Origin: Flavobacteriaceae bacterium UBA3591
Lineage (GTDB): Bacteria; Bacteroidota; Bacteroidia; Flavobacteriales; Flavobacteriaceae
Direction: 5' to 3'
Length of the DNA: 64,000 nucleotides
Assembly: GCA_002375695.1 (NCBI GenBank)
Contig: DFMO01000010.1
Span: 71,231 to 135,230 of the forward strand
Below the pieces are notes generated by a model, which saw nothing but the letters and a program-made list of their open reading frames with translations, searched no databases and was not told the origin of the DNA. Positions within the stretch are counted from its first letter, which is position 1. Every line of letters starts with the position of its first letter. Shown here piece after piece: positions 43,650 through 52,538 of the stretch. The position numbers were made by a program, and so were the translations under genes.

Positions 43650-44162
43650 TTATTGCTTAACAAATTGTAGGTTAGCAATTAACTTAACTTTATCACTTAC
43701 CACAATATTACCTGCTTCGGTTACTGCGCTCCAGTTTAAGTTAAAATCTTTTCGGTTAATAGTACCAGTAGCTTCAAATCCAGCTTTTGTTTGACCGTAG
43801 GGGTCTTCAACAATACCATTAAAATCTACATCTAACGTAATTTCTTTGGTAACATCTCTAATGGTTAAATCGCCCACCATCTTTTCGCCGTCATATGATT
43901 TAGATTGAAATGTAAGCTTCGGAAATTTCTCGGCGTTAAAAAAATCGTCAGATTTTAAATGTGTATCTCTATCGTCATTTCGGGTGCTAATAGAATCAAT
44001 TTTGGCGCTAAATGTAAACTGTGCATTTTTAAACGTTTCGTCTGCTGCTTCAACATCAGCATCAAATTCAGAAAAACTACCTGTAACTGTAGAAATCATC
44101 ATGTGTTTTACTTTAAACTCAATTTCTGAATGCGAGGGATCTACTTTCCAATTTGTTTTCAT
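43650..44162 (-). CDS. YceI family lipid-binding protein (no signal peptide)
   Basis: 170 residues. The YceI lipocalin-like fold is recognised from WKVDPSHSEIEFKVKHMMISTVTGSFSEFDADVEA, FNAEKFPKLTFQSKSY and DFNLNWSAVTEAGNIVVSDKVKLIANLQF. The family binds isoprenoid or other lipid ligands. Periplasmic members have a signal peptide, but this one begins directly with the fold and should be cytoplasmic. A 14-base inverted repeat flanks its predicted transcription start. Confidence 0.92.
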   Translation of the reverse strand: MKTNWKVDPSHSEIEFKVKHMMISTVTGSFSEFDADVEAADETFKNAQFTFSAKIDSISTRNDDRDTHLKSDDFFNAEKFPKLTFQSKSYDGEKMVGDLTIRDVTKEITLDVDFNGIVEDPYGQTKAGFEATGTINRKDFNLNWSAVTEAGNIVVSDKVKLIANLQFVKQ

Positions 44163-44171
44163 ATTATATAT

Positions 44172-44217
44172 TTTTAAGGTTTAAAATTCTATTTTCAAGC
44201 AAATTTAAACCTTAAAA
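44172..44217 (-). promoter_or_regulatory. yceI promoter flanked by a 14-base perfect inverted repeat
   Basis: TTTTAAGGTTTAAA (44172-44185) and its exact reverse complement (44204-44217) are separated by 18 bases. On the minus strand the upstream arm overlaps the -7 element TAAATTTG (44207-44200) and the downstream arm lies in the 5' leader, 9 bases before the ATG. It could be a two-site operator or an mRNA hairpin. Confidence 0.6.
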
Positions 44218-44307
44218 TCCTCCTGCGCATTGATGTATGTTAAGAAGTTATGCTTATGTAAATCAGCGATTTATGATATTCAAGGTTTATTCAAATTTTA
44301 AAAATTA

Positions 44308-44751
44308 CTACACTCCAAATTGCGTTAAATGGTGGTCTAAATGTTTATACTGCATTTGTCCCCACTGTTGTTTAGTTAATCTTCCAAATGCTGGATGCGC
44401 ACCCCAGTTTTCTCGTTCGCTTTGGTCTTTAAATTCGTTGAGTAGCATTAAAAGTTGGTCCTTTTCAAAATTAAAATCTCGCGGTTCCGTTTCTCTTAAA
44501 AACTTTGCGGTTGGTAAATTTTTTTTAAAGGGTGTATCGTTATAAAGCATTTTTTTAAAAAACAATTTCACCAAAAAATTAGGTTTCATACCGTAGTCGT
44601 TTTTTTCCAGAATAATGTTTAGTGGGGCTTGACAATGATGCAACATTTGTCCTACCGTCATCTTTCCCCAATGGTTTTTAGAATTTTCTGAAAGTAAGTT
44701 AATTCGGTCGTTTACTTCGGTATAAGCCGGTTTATCGAATAGTGATTTCAT
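44308..44751 (-). CDS. DUF1569 (DinB-like fold) protein
   Basis: 147 residues, mostly helical. WGKMTVGQMLHHCQAPL (~29-45) with its His residues and the C-terminal HPAFGRLTKQQWGQMQYKHLDHHLTQFGV fit DUF1569, which belongs to the DinB/YfiT-like putative metal-binding four-helix superfamily. Its activity is unknown; thiol-transferase or metalloenzyme roles are known only for relatives. It has its own -7 element at 44775-44782. Confidence 0.82.
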   Translation of the reverse strand: MKSLFDKPAYTEVNDRINLLSENSKNHWGKMTVGQMLHHCQAPLNIILEKNDYGMKPNFLVKLFFKKMLYNDTPFKKNLPTAKFLRETEPRDFNFEKDQLLMLLNEFKDQSERENWGAHPAFGRLTKQQWGQMQYKHLDHHLTQFGV

Positions 44752-44774
44752 AGTAAAAGTTTTAAAAATTTAAT

Positions 44775-44782
44775 CAAAAATA
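44775..44782 (-). promoter_or_regulatory. Promoter -7 element of the DUF1569 gene
   Basis: TATTTTTG on the minus strand, an exact TAnnTTTG match, 23 bases before the ATG at 44751. Confidence 0.5.
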
Positions 44783-44882
44783 TATTTTCTAAATTTAAAG
44801 ATAGTGAATGTATTGCGCTGTTTTACAAAAGATTACGTAATTTATGCAGCTATAATTGTATTTTATTATAAACTAGGATGCT

Positions 44883-45578
44883 ATGGAAGAAAACAGCTCT
44901 TTTTCTATAAAACATTGGAATGAAGATGATAGGCCACGGGAAAAACTTCTTTTAAAAGGCCGAATTGCACTAAGCGATGCCGAATTAATTGCAATTTTAA
45001 TTGGTTCAGGAAATCGAAACGAAAGTGCCGTTTCTTTAAGTCAGCGAATTTTAGGTGCCGTTGGAAACAACCTGAACGAGCTGGGAAGATGTTCCATTGT
45101 TGATTTAATGAAGTTTAAAGGAATTGGAGAGGCTAAGGCAATTTGTATTGTTGCAGCCTTAGAATTAGGCAGAAGGCGTAGGGCAGGAGCGGCTTTAGAA
45201 AAACAAAAAATAACGTCTAGTACGTCTGTTTTTGAATTCTTACAGCCAATAATTGGAGAGCTTCCGCACGAGGAGTTTTGGATACTTTATCTTAACAATT
45301 CAAATAAGGTTTTAAAATGTGTACAATTAAGTAAAGGTGGGATTACCGGTACTATTGTTGATGTACGTTTGGCGTTTAAAGAAGCTTTGCAATTGGGTGC
45401 CGTGGGGATAATTATGGCACACAATCACCCATCGGGTACTTTAAAACCCAGCCAAGCCGATATTCAGCTCACAAAGAAATTAAAACTTGCGGGCGATAGT
45501 TTAGATATTAAAGTTTTAGACCACCTTATAATTACTGAAAAATCGTACTTTAGCTTTGCAGACGAAAATATTTTGTAA
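44883..45578 (+). CDS. radC: RadC-type JAB domain protein
   Basis: 231 residues. An N-terminal helix-hairpin-helix part (LMKFKGIGEAKAICIVAALELGRRR, ~75-100) and a C-terminal MPN/JAB metal domain with MAHNHPSGTLKPSQADIQLTKKL (~178-200; His-His and Asp ligands) and the upstream Glu in LPHEEFWILYLN. The name radC is historical; a repair role is not supported for E. coli RadC, and the family's function is open. It is followed after 6 bases by the deacetylase-fold gene. Confidence 0.93.
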   Translation: MEENSSFSIKHWNEDDRPREKLLLKGRIALSDAELIAILIGSGNRNESAVSLSQRILGAVGNNLNELGRCSIVDLMKFKGIGEAKAICIVAALELGRRRRAGAALEKQKITSSTSVFEFLQPIIGELPHEEFWILYLNNSNKVLKCVQLSKGGITGTIVDVRLAFKEALQLGAVGIIMAHNHPSGTLKPSQADIQLTKKLKLAGDSLDIKVLDHLIITEKSYFSFADENIL

Positions 45579-45584
45579 CCCTCT

Positions 45585-46880
45585 ATGCTGTTAATCTACA
45601 CGAAAAACCTAACCCCGCGAATTTCTTATATTTTTAAGCACATTTGTTTGCGTATTTTGGGGGTTGATGTGGTTTTTACTTCGGCAATTGAGGAGTTTAT
45701 TGCGCACGGTGGACCAAAAATTTCGTACGGAAAAAAACCATTGGGCAACGAGCTCTTTTTTCAAAGTCACGGCTTGCTCGAGCAACAAGGTTTGGAGGCT
45801 GTAGATATAACTGTTAAAAAATGGGGCGATACCTTCGGATTTTTTTCGGTTTCAAATAGTAGTGCCCTTCCGTTCGATATTTTTGCTGCCAGTTTTTTTA
45901 TGTTAAGCCGCTACGAAGAGTATTTACCCCACGTTAAAGACGAATCGGGCAGGTTTATGGCTACCGAAAGTTTAGCGTTTAAGGAAGGTTTTTTAGAGCA
46001 ACCCATTGTAGATATTTGGGCGTATATTTTTAAAGATAAACTGTTGGAAACCTTTCCTTCAATGAATTTTCCAGAAAAAAAAATTACAATTCACCCAGTG
46101 GTTACTGCCGCCCAACCCTATGCTTACAGGCAAAAAGGATTATTCCGCTCTGTGGTGGGCTATTTTAATAGTTTGTTTCGCGCCAAGTTTAAAAGTATTA
46201 TTAATAGAACGCAGGTTATTTTGGGTTTAAAGCGCGATCCTTTAGACAGTTTTAAATGGATAATAAATATTGCCAATCGCAGTAACTTTACGGTTACATT
46301 TTTTTTTCTTTTAGGAAATGCACTCACCTTTAATGAAAGTATGAATACGCATAGGCAAAAGTTTAAATTGCTTATTAAATATGTGGCCGATTACCACGAT
46401 GTAGGCCTAATATTTTCGTTTAATGCGTTGGGCAAATACCGCGAGTTAAAAAGTGAAAAACAACGGTTGGAAGCAATTACAAACCGTTCTTTAAATTGTT
46501 CAATCAATGCCGAGTTTTTAGTAAATCTGCCAGATATTTATCGCCATTTAGTAGAGTTGGAGGTACACCGCGATTTTACCATGGTATTTCGAGAAACTGT
46601 GGGATTTAGAGCCGGTACTTGTACGCCATTTCTTTTTTACGATTTGGATTACGAAATTAAAACGCCACTCGTAGTACACCCTGCGGCTATGACTACCAAT
46701 GCGTTTAACAAAAAATATACTTCAGATATTGAAAAAACCATCAATAACATTCTTACGAGTGTTAATAACGTAAATGGTACCTTTACCATGATTTTTTCCA
46801 ACAAAGATTTTTCTTCTGAAGAAAGCAATAAATTATGGCGCGCTATCTTTTCAGAAAAACTACAAAAATATGCCTCATAA
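45585..46880 (+). CDS. Polysaccharide deacetylase-like protein (DUF7033-type), metal ligands missing
   Basis: 431 residues. The N-terminal ~165 residues resemble the domain that precedes NodB-like deacetylases in Bacteroidota (FDIFAASFFMLSRYEEYL, then FLEQPIVDIWAYIF). The C-terminal half has the family landmarks YAYRQKGLFRSV, FFFLLGN and GFRAGTCTPFLFYDL. The catalytic positions are changed: the expected TFDxD before YAY reads PVVTAA (171-176), and the expected HPS motif after the 'DVG' reads IFSFN (276-280). An active deacetylase is unlikely. It sits between radC and the nucleotidase gene and overlaps the latter by 11 bases. Confidence 0.72.
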   Translation: MLLIYTKNLTPRISYIFKHICLRILGVDVVFTSAIEEFIAHGGPKISYGKKPLGNELFFQSHGLLEQQGLEAVDITVKKWGDTFGFFSVSNSSALPFDIFAASFFMLSRYEEYLPHVKDESGRFMATESLAFKEGFLEQPIVDIWAYIFKDKLLETFPSMNFPEKKITIHPVVTAAQPYAYRQKGLFRSVVGYFNSLFRAKFKSIINRTQVILGLKRDPLDSFKWIINIANRSNFTVTFFFLLGNALTFNESMNTHRQKFKLLIKYVADYHDVGLIFSFNALGKYRELKSEKQRLEAITNRSLNCSINAEFLVNLPDIYRHLVELEVHRDFTMVFRETVGFRAGTCTPFLFYDLDYEIKTPLVVHPAAMTTNAFNKKYTSDIEKTINNILTSVNNVNGTFTMIFSNKDFSSEESNKLWRAIFSEKLQKYAS

Positions 46881-47559
46881 AAATATAACCGACGTTTTTT
46901 TCGACTTAGATCATACACTTTGGGATTTTGATAAAAATTCGGCTTTAGCTTTTAAACGTGTTTTTTTTAAACACAATATAAACTTGTCTTTAGACGAATT
47001 TTTACCGGTTTATGAGCCTATAAACTTAGAATATTGGCGAAAATTTAGAGAAGATCGCGTTTCAAAATTAGAACTGCGCAGAGGCAGACTTACAGATGCT
47101 TTTGAAAAATTTAATTTACATTTTGAGACAGCAACTATCGACGCTGTGGCCCAAACATATATAGACGAATTGCCCGGCGACAACCACCTCTTTTCAGATG
47201 CTATTTCGGTTTTAGACTATTTGGCTTCGCGTTATAAACTGCATATAATTACCAATGGTTTTGAAGAAGTTCAGCATTTAAAATTATTAAATAGCGGAAT
47301 AAAAAAGTACTTTTCAACTGTAACTACTTCAGAAGAAACAGGATTAAAAAAACCGCACCCTATAATTTTTGAAAGTGCCCTCACAAAGGCTTCGGTAAGC
47401 TCTGTAAATAGTATGATGATTGGCGATAGTTTTGAAGCCGATATTATTGGCGCACAAAATGTAGGAATGCACACTTTATTTTTTAATTACCGTAAACAAA
47501 GGGTTCCAGACACTTATCTTGGAATTTATAAACTTTCTGAAATAAAACAATATTTGTAA
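46870..47559 (+). CDS. YjjG-type noncanonical pyrimidine nucleotidase (HAD)
   Basis: 229 residues. HAD motif I DLDHTLWDFDKNSA (~12-25), motif II ITNG (~122), motif III Lys in TGLKKPHP, and motif IV GDSFEADIIGAQN (~182). The DHTLWDFD variant is characteristic of the YjjG subgroup, 5'-nucleotidases that act on dUMP, dTMP and damaged pyrimidine nucleotides. It overlaps the preceding gene by 11 bases. Confidence 0.88.
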   Translation: MPHKNITDVFFDLDHTLWDFDKNSALAFKRVFFKHNINLSLDEFLPVYEPINLEYWRKFREDRVSKLELRRGRLTDAFEKFNLHFETATIDAVAQTYIDELPGDNHLFSDAISVLDYLASRYKLHIITNGFEEVQHLKLLNSGIKKYFSTVTTSEETGLKKPHPIIFESALTKASVSSVNSMMIGDSFEADIIGAQNVGMHTLFFNYRKQRVPDTYLGIYKLSEIKQYL

Positions 47560-47608
47560 TAATATTTTATTTTGAAATGCGTTAACAATAAGCACTTTAT
47601 CCCCAATT

Positions 47609-48154
47609 ATGAACAAAGCTTTGCTCCAACCTATTGTAGTAATTTGTATATGCCTCTTTTTTACAAGTTGCGTACGAGATACAGATTTTAATCAAGCCGA
47701 AGATGTTGCGCTAACACCAATTATTGAGTTAGACTTAATTTACTTTAATCTATCGGCAAATAATTTTTACGATTCTATAAATTCAAATCCTATTCTTAGT
47801 GTAACCGATACTACAGAAATTCGCTTTTTAAACGATGGCGAACTGCAAGATAGATTACAAAAAGCCGAATTTTACTTTAAATTCACCAACAGTATTCCTC
47901 GCAATTTTCAAGTCGATTTTCAATTTTTAAGCGAAACCAACGATACGGCTTATGTAGCCGGAACCCGCGTTGACGAAGGCCAACCTGCCACACCTGTTAT
48001 TACCGAATACACCGAAATAGTTGAAAACGCCGATATTTTTAAACTTACTCAAGCAAATAAAGTGGTAGTTACCGTTGCCATAGATTCATCCAGTCAAAAC
48101 CTTGAGGGCGATCTAAGTTTAAAATCAAAAACAACCTACTTTCTGCAAAATTAA
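47609..48154 (+). CDS. Lipoprotein of unknown function
   Basis: 181 residues with a lipoprotein signal (IVVICICLFFTSCVRDTDF; Cys ~21). The rest is beta-rich (IIELDLIYFNLSANNFYD, KAEFYFKFTNSIPRNFQVDFQFL). I do not recognise a family. It lies 3 bases before the DUF5723 barrel gene, so it is probably the periplasmic or surface partner of that outer-membrane protein. Confidence 0.7.
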   Translation: MNKALLQPIVVICICLFFTSCVRDTDFNQAEDVALTPIIELDLIYFNLSANNFYDSINSNPILSVTDTTEIRFLNDGELQDRLQKAEFYFKFTNSIPRNFQVDFQFLSETNDTAYVAGTRVDEGQPATPVITEYTEIVENADIFKLTQANKVVVTVAIDSSSQNLEGDLSLKSKTTYFLQN

Positions 48155-48157
48155 CGA

Positions 48158-49573
48158 ATGCGATATTTTTTAACCTACATACTATGTTTAGTGGGGGTTT
48201 TGGCTATGGGTCAAAACAAGCAAATTCTCTATGGTTTTGATGCTGTCCCACAATCTTTAATGCTCAATCCTGGTAGCCACGTAACACAAAAAAAACACTT
48301 TGGTGTTCCGTTTTTGTCTCAAATACACGTAAACGGCGGTGCTTCGGGCGTTACCGCTTATGATATTTTTAAAGATGAAGCCGAAAGTATAAACGACAGA
48401 ATTAGAACGGCCATTTTTGAAATGGATAATACAAACTTTTTTACAGTTACACAGCAGCTTGAACTAATTAATTTTGGGTGGCGCGCACGAAACGAAATCT
48501 ATTTTTCGGGAGGAATTTATCAAGAGTTAGATTTTATAAGTTACTTTCCAAAAGATTTGGCAATCTTGGCGTGGGAAGGTAACCGAGATTATTTAGACTA
48601 TCCGTTTAACTTGGGTGAAATAAGTGCAACCGGAGATTTAACAACGGTTTTTCACTTTGGTGTCAATAAAAAGATTTCGAAACGATTAACACTTGGTTCG
48701 CGTTTAAAAATCTATTCGAGTATGATAAGTTTTAGAAGTGTAGACAACCAAGGTACTTTTACAACTTCTTTAGGCGGGCCAGATGCCGAAAACATTTACG
48801 AACACACCATCCAAAACGCCGATTTAAACCTTCAAACTTCGGGCTATGCTTCGCTTACCGATAGCGAAAATTCTGGCGATGTTACCAGTGATATTTTAGG
48901 GAGAGCACTGTTTGGTGGAAACTTGGGAGTAGGAGTGGATATTGGAATGAACTACGAAATAAATGACGCTTGGAGTTTTTCGGCAAGTGCTTTAGATGTT
49001 GGTGCTATTTTTCACACAAAAGATGTTGAAAATTATAGGGCTCACGGTACCTATACCTTAGACGGAATTAATTTAATTTTTCCACCCTTAAGCGATGGGG
49101 AAGCAACCTTGCCTTATTATGATAATTTAGAAGATGAAATTAAAAACGAGCTTGCATTAGATACGCTTACAACATCGTATACCCAACTTCGACCCTTAAA
49201 ATTTAATGCTTCAATTACTTACGGTTTTGGGATTTTTAATAGCTCTGGCCCCTGCGATTGCTTAAATATGGATGGTAGTCAGCTGCACAAACAAAATGTA
49301 GGATTGCAATTTTATTCAATTTTTAGGCCACAAGGGCCGCAAATGGCGGGGACATTGTTTTATTATAGGCGTATTTCAAACTTTCTTTCAGCCAAAGCAA
49401 CTTATACGGTAGATTCGTTTTCGTCTTCGAATGTGGGCCTGGGTATTGCCGCAGATATTGGGAAGGTCAATTTTTATCTGGCAGCAGATAACCTTTTACG
49501 ATACAATAATCTTGCAAAAGCAAAAAGCGTATCTTTACAATTAGGATTTAATATTAAAATAGACGACGAATGA
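48158..49573 (+). CDS. DUF5723-like outer-membrane beta-barrel protein
   Basis: 471 residues. Signal peptide MRYFLTYILCLVGVLAMG. The mature start LYGFDAVPQSLMLNPGS and the long series of amphipathic strands (RLTLGSRLKIYSSMISF, GGNLGVGVDIGMNYEINDAWSF, AGTLFYYRRISNFLSAKATYTV, and the final VSLQLGFNIKI) match DUF5723, PorV/FadL-like barrels of Bacteroidota. Function unknown. It overlaps the following gene by 4 bases. Confidence 0.8.
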   Translation: MRYFLTYILCLVGVLAMGQNKQILYGFDAVPQSLMLNPGSHVTQKKHFGVPFLSQIHVNGGASGVTAYDIFKDEAESINDRIRTAIFEMDNTNFFTVTQQLELINFGWRARNEIYFSGGIYQELDFISYFPKDLAILAWEGNRDYLDYPFNLGEISATGDLTTVFHFGVNKKISKRLTLGSRLKIYSSMISFRSVDNQGTFTTSLGGPDAENIYEHTIQNADLNLQTSGYASLTDSENSGDVTSDILGRALFGGNLGVGVDIGMNYEINDAWSFSASALDVGAIFHTKDVENYRAHGTYTLDGINLIFPPLSDGEATLPYYDNLEDEIKNELALDTLTTSYTQLRPLKFNASITYGFGIFNSSGPCDCLNMDGSQLHKQNVGLQFYSIFRPQGPQMAGTLFYYRRISNFLSAKATYTVDSFSSSNVGLGIAADIGKVNFYLAADNLLRYNNLAKAKSVSLQLGFNIKIDDE

Positions 49574-50370
49574 CACGAATTCTATTGTTTTTAAGCATTT
49601 TATTACTTTCTAAAAATGCTATTTCTCAAAATTTTGATTTAAATGAATATAGTTTTGTGGTTGTGCCAGAACAATTCGACTTTTTAAAATATAAAGACGA
49701 ATACAACTTAAACTCGATGACGCAGTTCTATTTTAAAAAAAATGATTTTAATGCGTATATGGCTAAAGCAGCCCCTGCTGCAGACCGTTGTGCTGGGTTA
49801 TATGCCAACGTTGAGGAGGCAAAAACACTTTTTGGTACCAAGCTTCAAATAGTACTTAATGACTGCAATGGGGTTGAAATATACCGTAGTCAAGAAGGTA
49901 AAAGCAAGTACAAAGAATATATTAAAAGTTACCAAGATGCCCTTAGAAAGGCTTTTAACAGCATTGAACTTTTAGATGTTAATCAAAAAGAATTTTCGGC
50001 TTCAGAAAATGTTAGCTCTGTTGTAAAAACTACTGAAATGGAAATTTCTGAACCCAATATTCAAAATAACGATAATAAATTAGCGCCAAATTCTGCTAAT
50101 TACAATACGCTTCCGCAGGCGAAATTTTCTACTTATTCTAATGCCGATAAAACGTATTTACTTCGAAAAACTTCAGAAGGCTATTCACTTTATCAGGAAA
50201 CTGAAACTGCAGAAAACGGGTTGCTTTTAAAAGGGAAAATTATTGTAATGGGAGCTGTAGTTAAATTTATTGATACAAACGGAAAGGTTTTTAATGCGTC
50301 TTTTGATGGAATGGGCAATCTTACTATAATGGACGCAGAAGCGAAGAATACATTTCGTTTAGTAGATTAA
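49570..50370 (+). CDS. Secreted protein of unknown function, third gene of the envelope trio
   Basis: 266 residues with a signal peptide (MTRILLFLSILLLSKNAISQ). The N-terminal domain (~20-140: YSFVVVPEQFDFLKYKDEYNLNSMTQFYF, then CNGVEIYRSQEGKSKYKEYIKSYQDALRKAF) is followed by a linker and a small C-terminal beta repeat (KTYLLRKTSEGYSLYQETE). No named family is recognised. It overlaps the barrel gene by 4 bases and the convergent rarA by 4 bases. Confidence 0.7.
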   Translation: MTRILLFLSILLLSKNAISQNFDLNEYSFVVVPEQFDFLKYKDEYNLNSMTQFYFKKNDFNAYMAKAAPAADRCAGLYANVEEAKTLFGTKLQIVLNDCNGVEIYRSQEGKSKYKEYIKSYQDALRKAFNSIELLDVNQKEFSASENVSSVVKTTEMEISEPNIQNNDNKLAPNSANYNTLPQAKFSTYSNADKTYLLRKTSEGYSLYQETETAENGLLLKGKIIVMGAVVKFIDTNGKVFNASFDGMGNLTIMDAEAKNTFRLVD

Positions 50371-51653
50371 AATTGATATTTATCCTTCCACAATTTCTTT
50401 AAATACGTTTTTAAATTGTTTTCCTTGGCGTTATTTCCAGGTTTGTAAAAGCTAGTGCCTACAATTTCTTTTGGTAGAAACTCGTGGGGTACAAAATTAC
50501 CTTCGTAATTGTGTGCGTATTCATATTCCTTTCCGTAACCCAATTGCTTCATAAGCTTTGTAGGTGCGTTTCTAATGGATAGCGGTACAGATAAGTCTCC
50601 CGTTTGCCTAACTAATTGCTGGGCTTCGCCAATTGCTTTATACGAGGCATTGCTTTTGGGTGAAGTTGCCAAATAAATAGCACATTGACTTAAAACGATG
50701 CGAGCTTCGGGATAGCCAATTGTACTCACTGCTTGAAAGGTACTATTTGCCAGTAACAACGCGTTAGGATTTGCCATACCAATATCTTCGGAAGATAGAA
50801 TAACCATTCTTCGCGCAATAAATTTTAAATCTTCGCCACCTTCAATCATTCTAGCCAACCAATAGACAGCTGCATTAGGATCGCTTCCGCGGATGGATTT
50901 TATAAATGCCGAAATAATATCGTAGTGTTGATCGCCTGTTTTATCGTAAAGCACAGTGTTTTGCTGTACTTTTTGAAGCACCATTTTATTGGTGATAATT
51001 ACTTTTTTATCGGTTTCAGAAAGTACAATAAGCTCAAGAATATTAAGAAGTTTTCGGGCATCGCCTCCCGAAAGACGTATTAAGGCTTCGGTTTCATTGA
51101 GCGAAATATCTCTTGCCGATAATATTTCATCTTCATGAATAGCACGATTTAATAGCGCTTCCATATCTTCTTTGCTAAAAGGTTCTAATACATAAACCTG
51201 ACAGCGCGAAAGCAGTGCCGGAATAACCTCAAAGCTGGGATTTTCGGTCGTGGCACCAATTAGGGTAATCCATCCTTTTTCTACGGCGCCCAGCAATGAA
51301 TCTTGTTGCGATTTACTAAATCTATGGATTTCATCTATAAACAAAATTGGGTTTTTAGTTGAAAATAGATTGTCGCTTTTTTTTGCCTTTTCAATAACCT
51401 CGCGTACTGCCGCAACACCGCTATCTATAGCGCTTAAGGTATAAAAAGGGCGTCCGCTTTGATTGGCTATAATGTTTGCCAAGGTTGTTTTTCCCGTTCC
51501 GGGTGGTCCCCACAGAACTATAGAAGGAATCATTCCAGTTTTTAACTGTGAATTTAAAGAGCCATTAGGGCCAACTAAATGTTGTTGGCTCATATAGCCG
51601 TCGAGGGTTGTAGGGCGAATTCTTTCAGCAAGCGGTGCATTCATAGGTTTCAA
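50367..51653 (-). CDS. rarA: RarA (MgsA), replication-associated recombination ATPase
   Basis: 428 residues. AAA+ core with Walker A GPPGTGKTTLANII (~50), Walker B ILFIDEIHRFSK (~103), sensor 1 GATTENPSFEV and an Arg finger in LLSRCQVYVLEPF. The C-terminal MgsA domain holds SFIKSIRGSDPNAAVYWLARMIEGGEDLKFIARRM and ASEDIG-like SSEDIGMANPNALL. It acts at stalled replication forks. It is divergent from the rhomboid gene. Confidence 0.95.
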   Translation of the reverse strand: MKPMNAPLAERIRPTTLDGYMSQQHLVGPNGSLNSQLKTGMIPSIVLWGPPGTGKTTLANIIANQSGRPFYTLSAIDSGVAAVREVIEKAKKSDNLFSTKNPILFIDEIHRFSKSQQDSLLGAVEKGWITLIGATTENPSFEVIPALLSRCQVYVLEPFSKEDMEALLNRAIHEDEILSARDISLNETEALIRLSGGDARKLLNILELIVLSETDKKVIITNKMVLQKVQQNTVLYDKTGDQHYDIISAFIKSIRGSDPNAAVYWLARMIEGGEDLKFIARRMVILSSEDIGMANPNALLLANSTFQAVSTIGYPEARIVLSQCAIYLATSPKSNASYKAIGEAQQLVRQTGDLSVPLSIRNAPTKLMKQLGYGKEYEYAHNYEGNFVPHEFLPKEIVGTSFYKPGNNAKENNLKTYLKKLWKDKYQF

Positions 51654-51734
51654 AATTACAATATTAAAACATGCCTTTCACTGACAATTTATCATAAATT
51701 TACAATTAGGAGTACTTATTGTAAACTATCTATT

Positions 51735-52532
51735 ATGCAACAATCCAAGTCATTAAAATTTTCTGTAGATACCATCGGTTTTCCATTGCTATTTGTAATG
51801 GTTTTATGGATTATTTACTGGGTTGAAATGCGTTTTAATTTTAACTTTAATGTATTTGGAGTTTATCCGCGTACGCTCGAAGGATTACGCGGCGTTTTAT
51901 TTAGTCCGTTTGTTCACGGAAGTTTAAAACATTTATTTAATAACTCTATTCCCTTATTTGTGCTTACCGTGGCGCTATTTTATTTTTACAGAGATATTAG
52001 ATGGAAGGTGTTATTCTTTGGCCTTTTATTAACTGGAATTGCCACGTGGCTAATTGGCAGATCGTCCTTGCATATTGGCGCGAGTGGCGTAGTTTATATG
52101 CTTGTTGCACTTTTATTTTTTAAAGGAATTTTTTCAAAACAATATCAACTTACAGCACTGGCTTTGGTGGTTGTCTTTCTATATGGCGGTATGTTTTGGT
52201 ATGTCTTTCCTGTTGATCCTACTATTTCTTGGGAAGGACATTTATCTGGCTTTATTATAGGGTTTATATTCGCTTTTATTTTTAAAAGTGCGCCTATTGA
52301 AAGGAAAAAATACGAATGGGAAAGAGAAGAGTACAACCCCGATGACGATCCTTTTTTACAGCAGTTTGATGAAAACGGAAATTTTATTGAAACCCCCAAA
52401 GAAGATGTAGTAGACTCTCAAATTACTTTGCATTCTACAAATAATAATAACGAGAGAACGAATAATGCTTCGTCTAAACCCATTAAAATTGTTTACACGC
52501 TAAAAAAAGATTCGGAAGGCGGAACCGAATAA
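51735..52532 (+). CDS. Rhomboid family intramembrane serine protease
   Basis: 265 residues from ATG 51735. The frame is open for 52 more codons upstream, but that part lies opposite rarA and does not look like protein. Six hydrophobic segments carry the rhomboid landmarks: HGSLKHLFNNSIPLFVL (~55), the catalytic Ser in HIGASGVVYMLVALLF (~118) and the catalytic His in WEGHLSGFIIGFIFAF (~174). The C-terminal ~75 residues are cytoplasmic and charged (KKYEWEREEYNPDDDPF). The substrate is unknown. Confidence 0.9.
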   Translation: MQQSKSLKFSVDTIGFPLLFVMVLWIIYWVEMRFNFNFNVFGVYPRTLEGLRGVLFSPFVHGSLKHLFNNSIPLFVLTVALFYFYRDIRWKVLFFGLLLTGIATWLIGRSSLHIGASGVVYMLVALLFFKGIFSKQYQLTALALVVVFLYGGMFWYVFPVDPTISWEGHLSGFIIGFIFAFIFKSAPIERKKYEWEREEYNPDDDPFLQQFDENGNFIETPKEDVVDSQITLHSTNNNNERTNNASSKPIKIVYTLKKDSEGGTE

Positions 52533-52538
52533 ATAATA

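Noticed and set aside
51579..51734. Longer N-terminus for the rhomboid protease
   Set aside because: The extra 52 codons are the complement of the rarA start region and read as unlike protein; the rhomboid sequence begins at ATG 51735.
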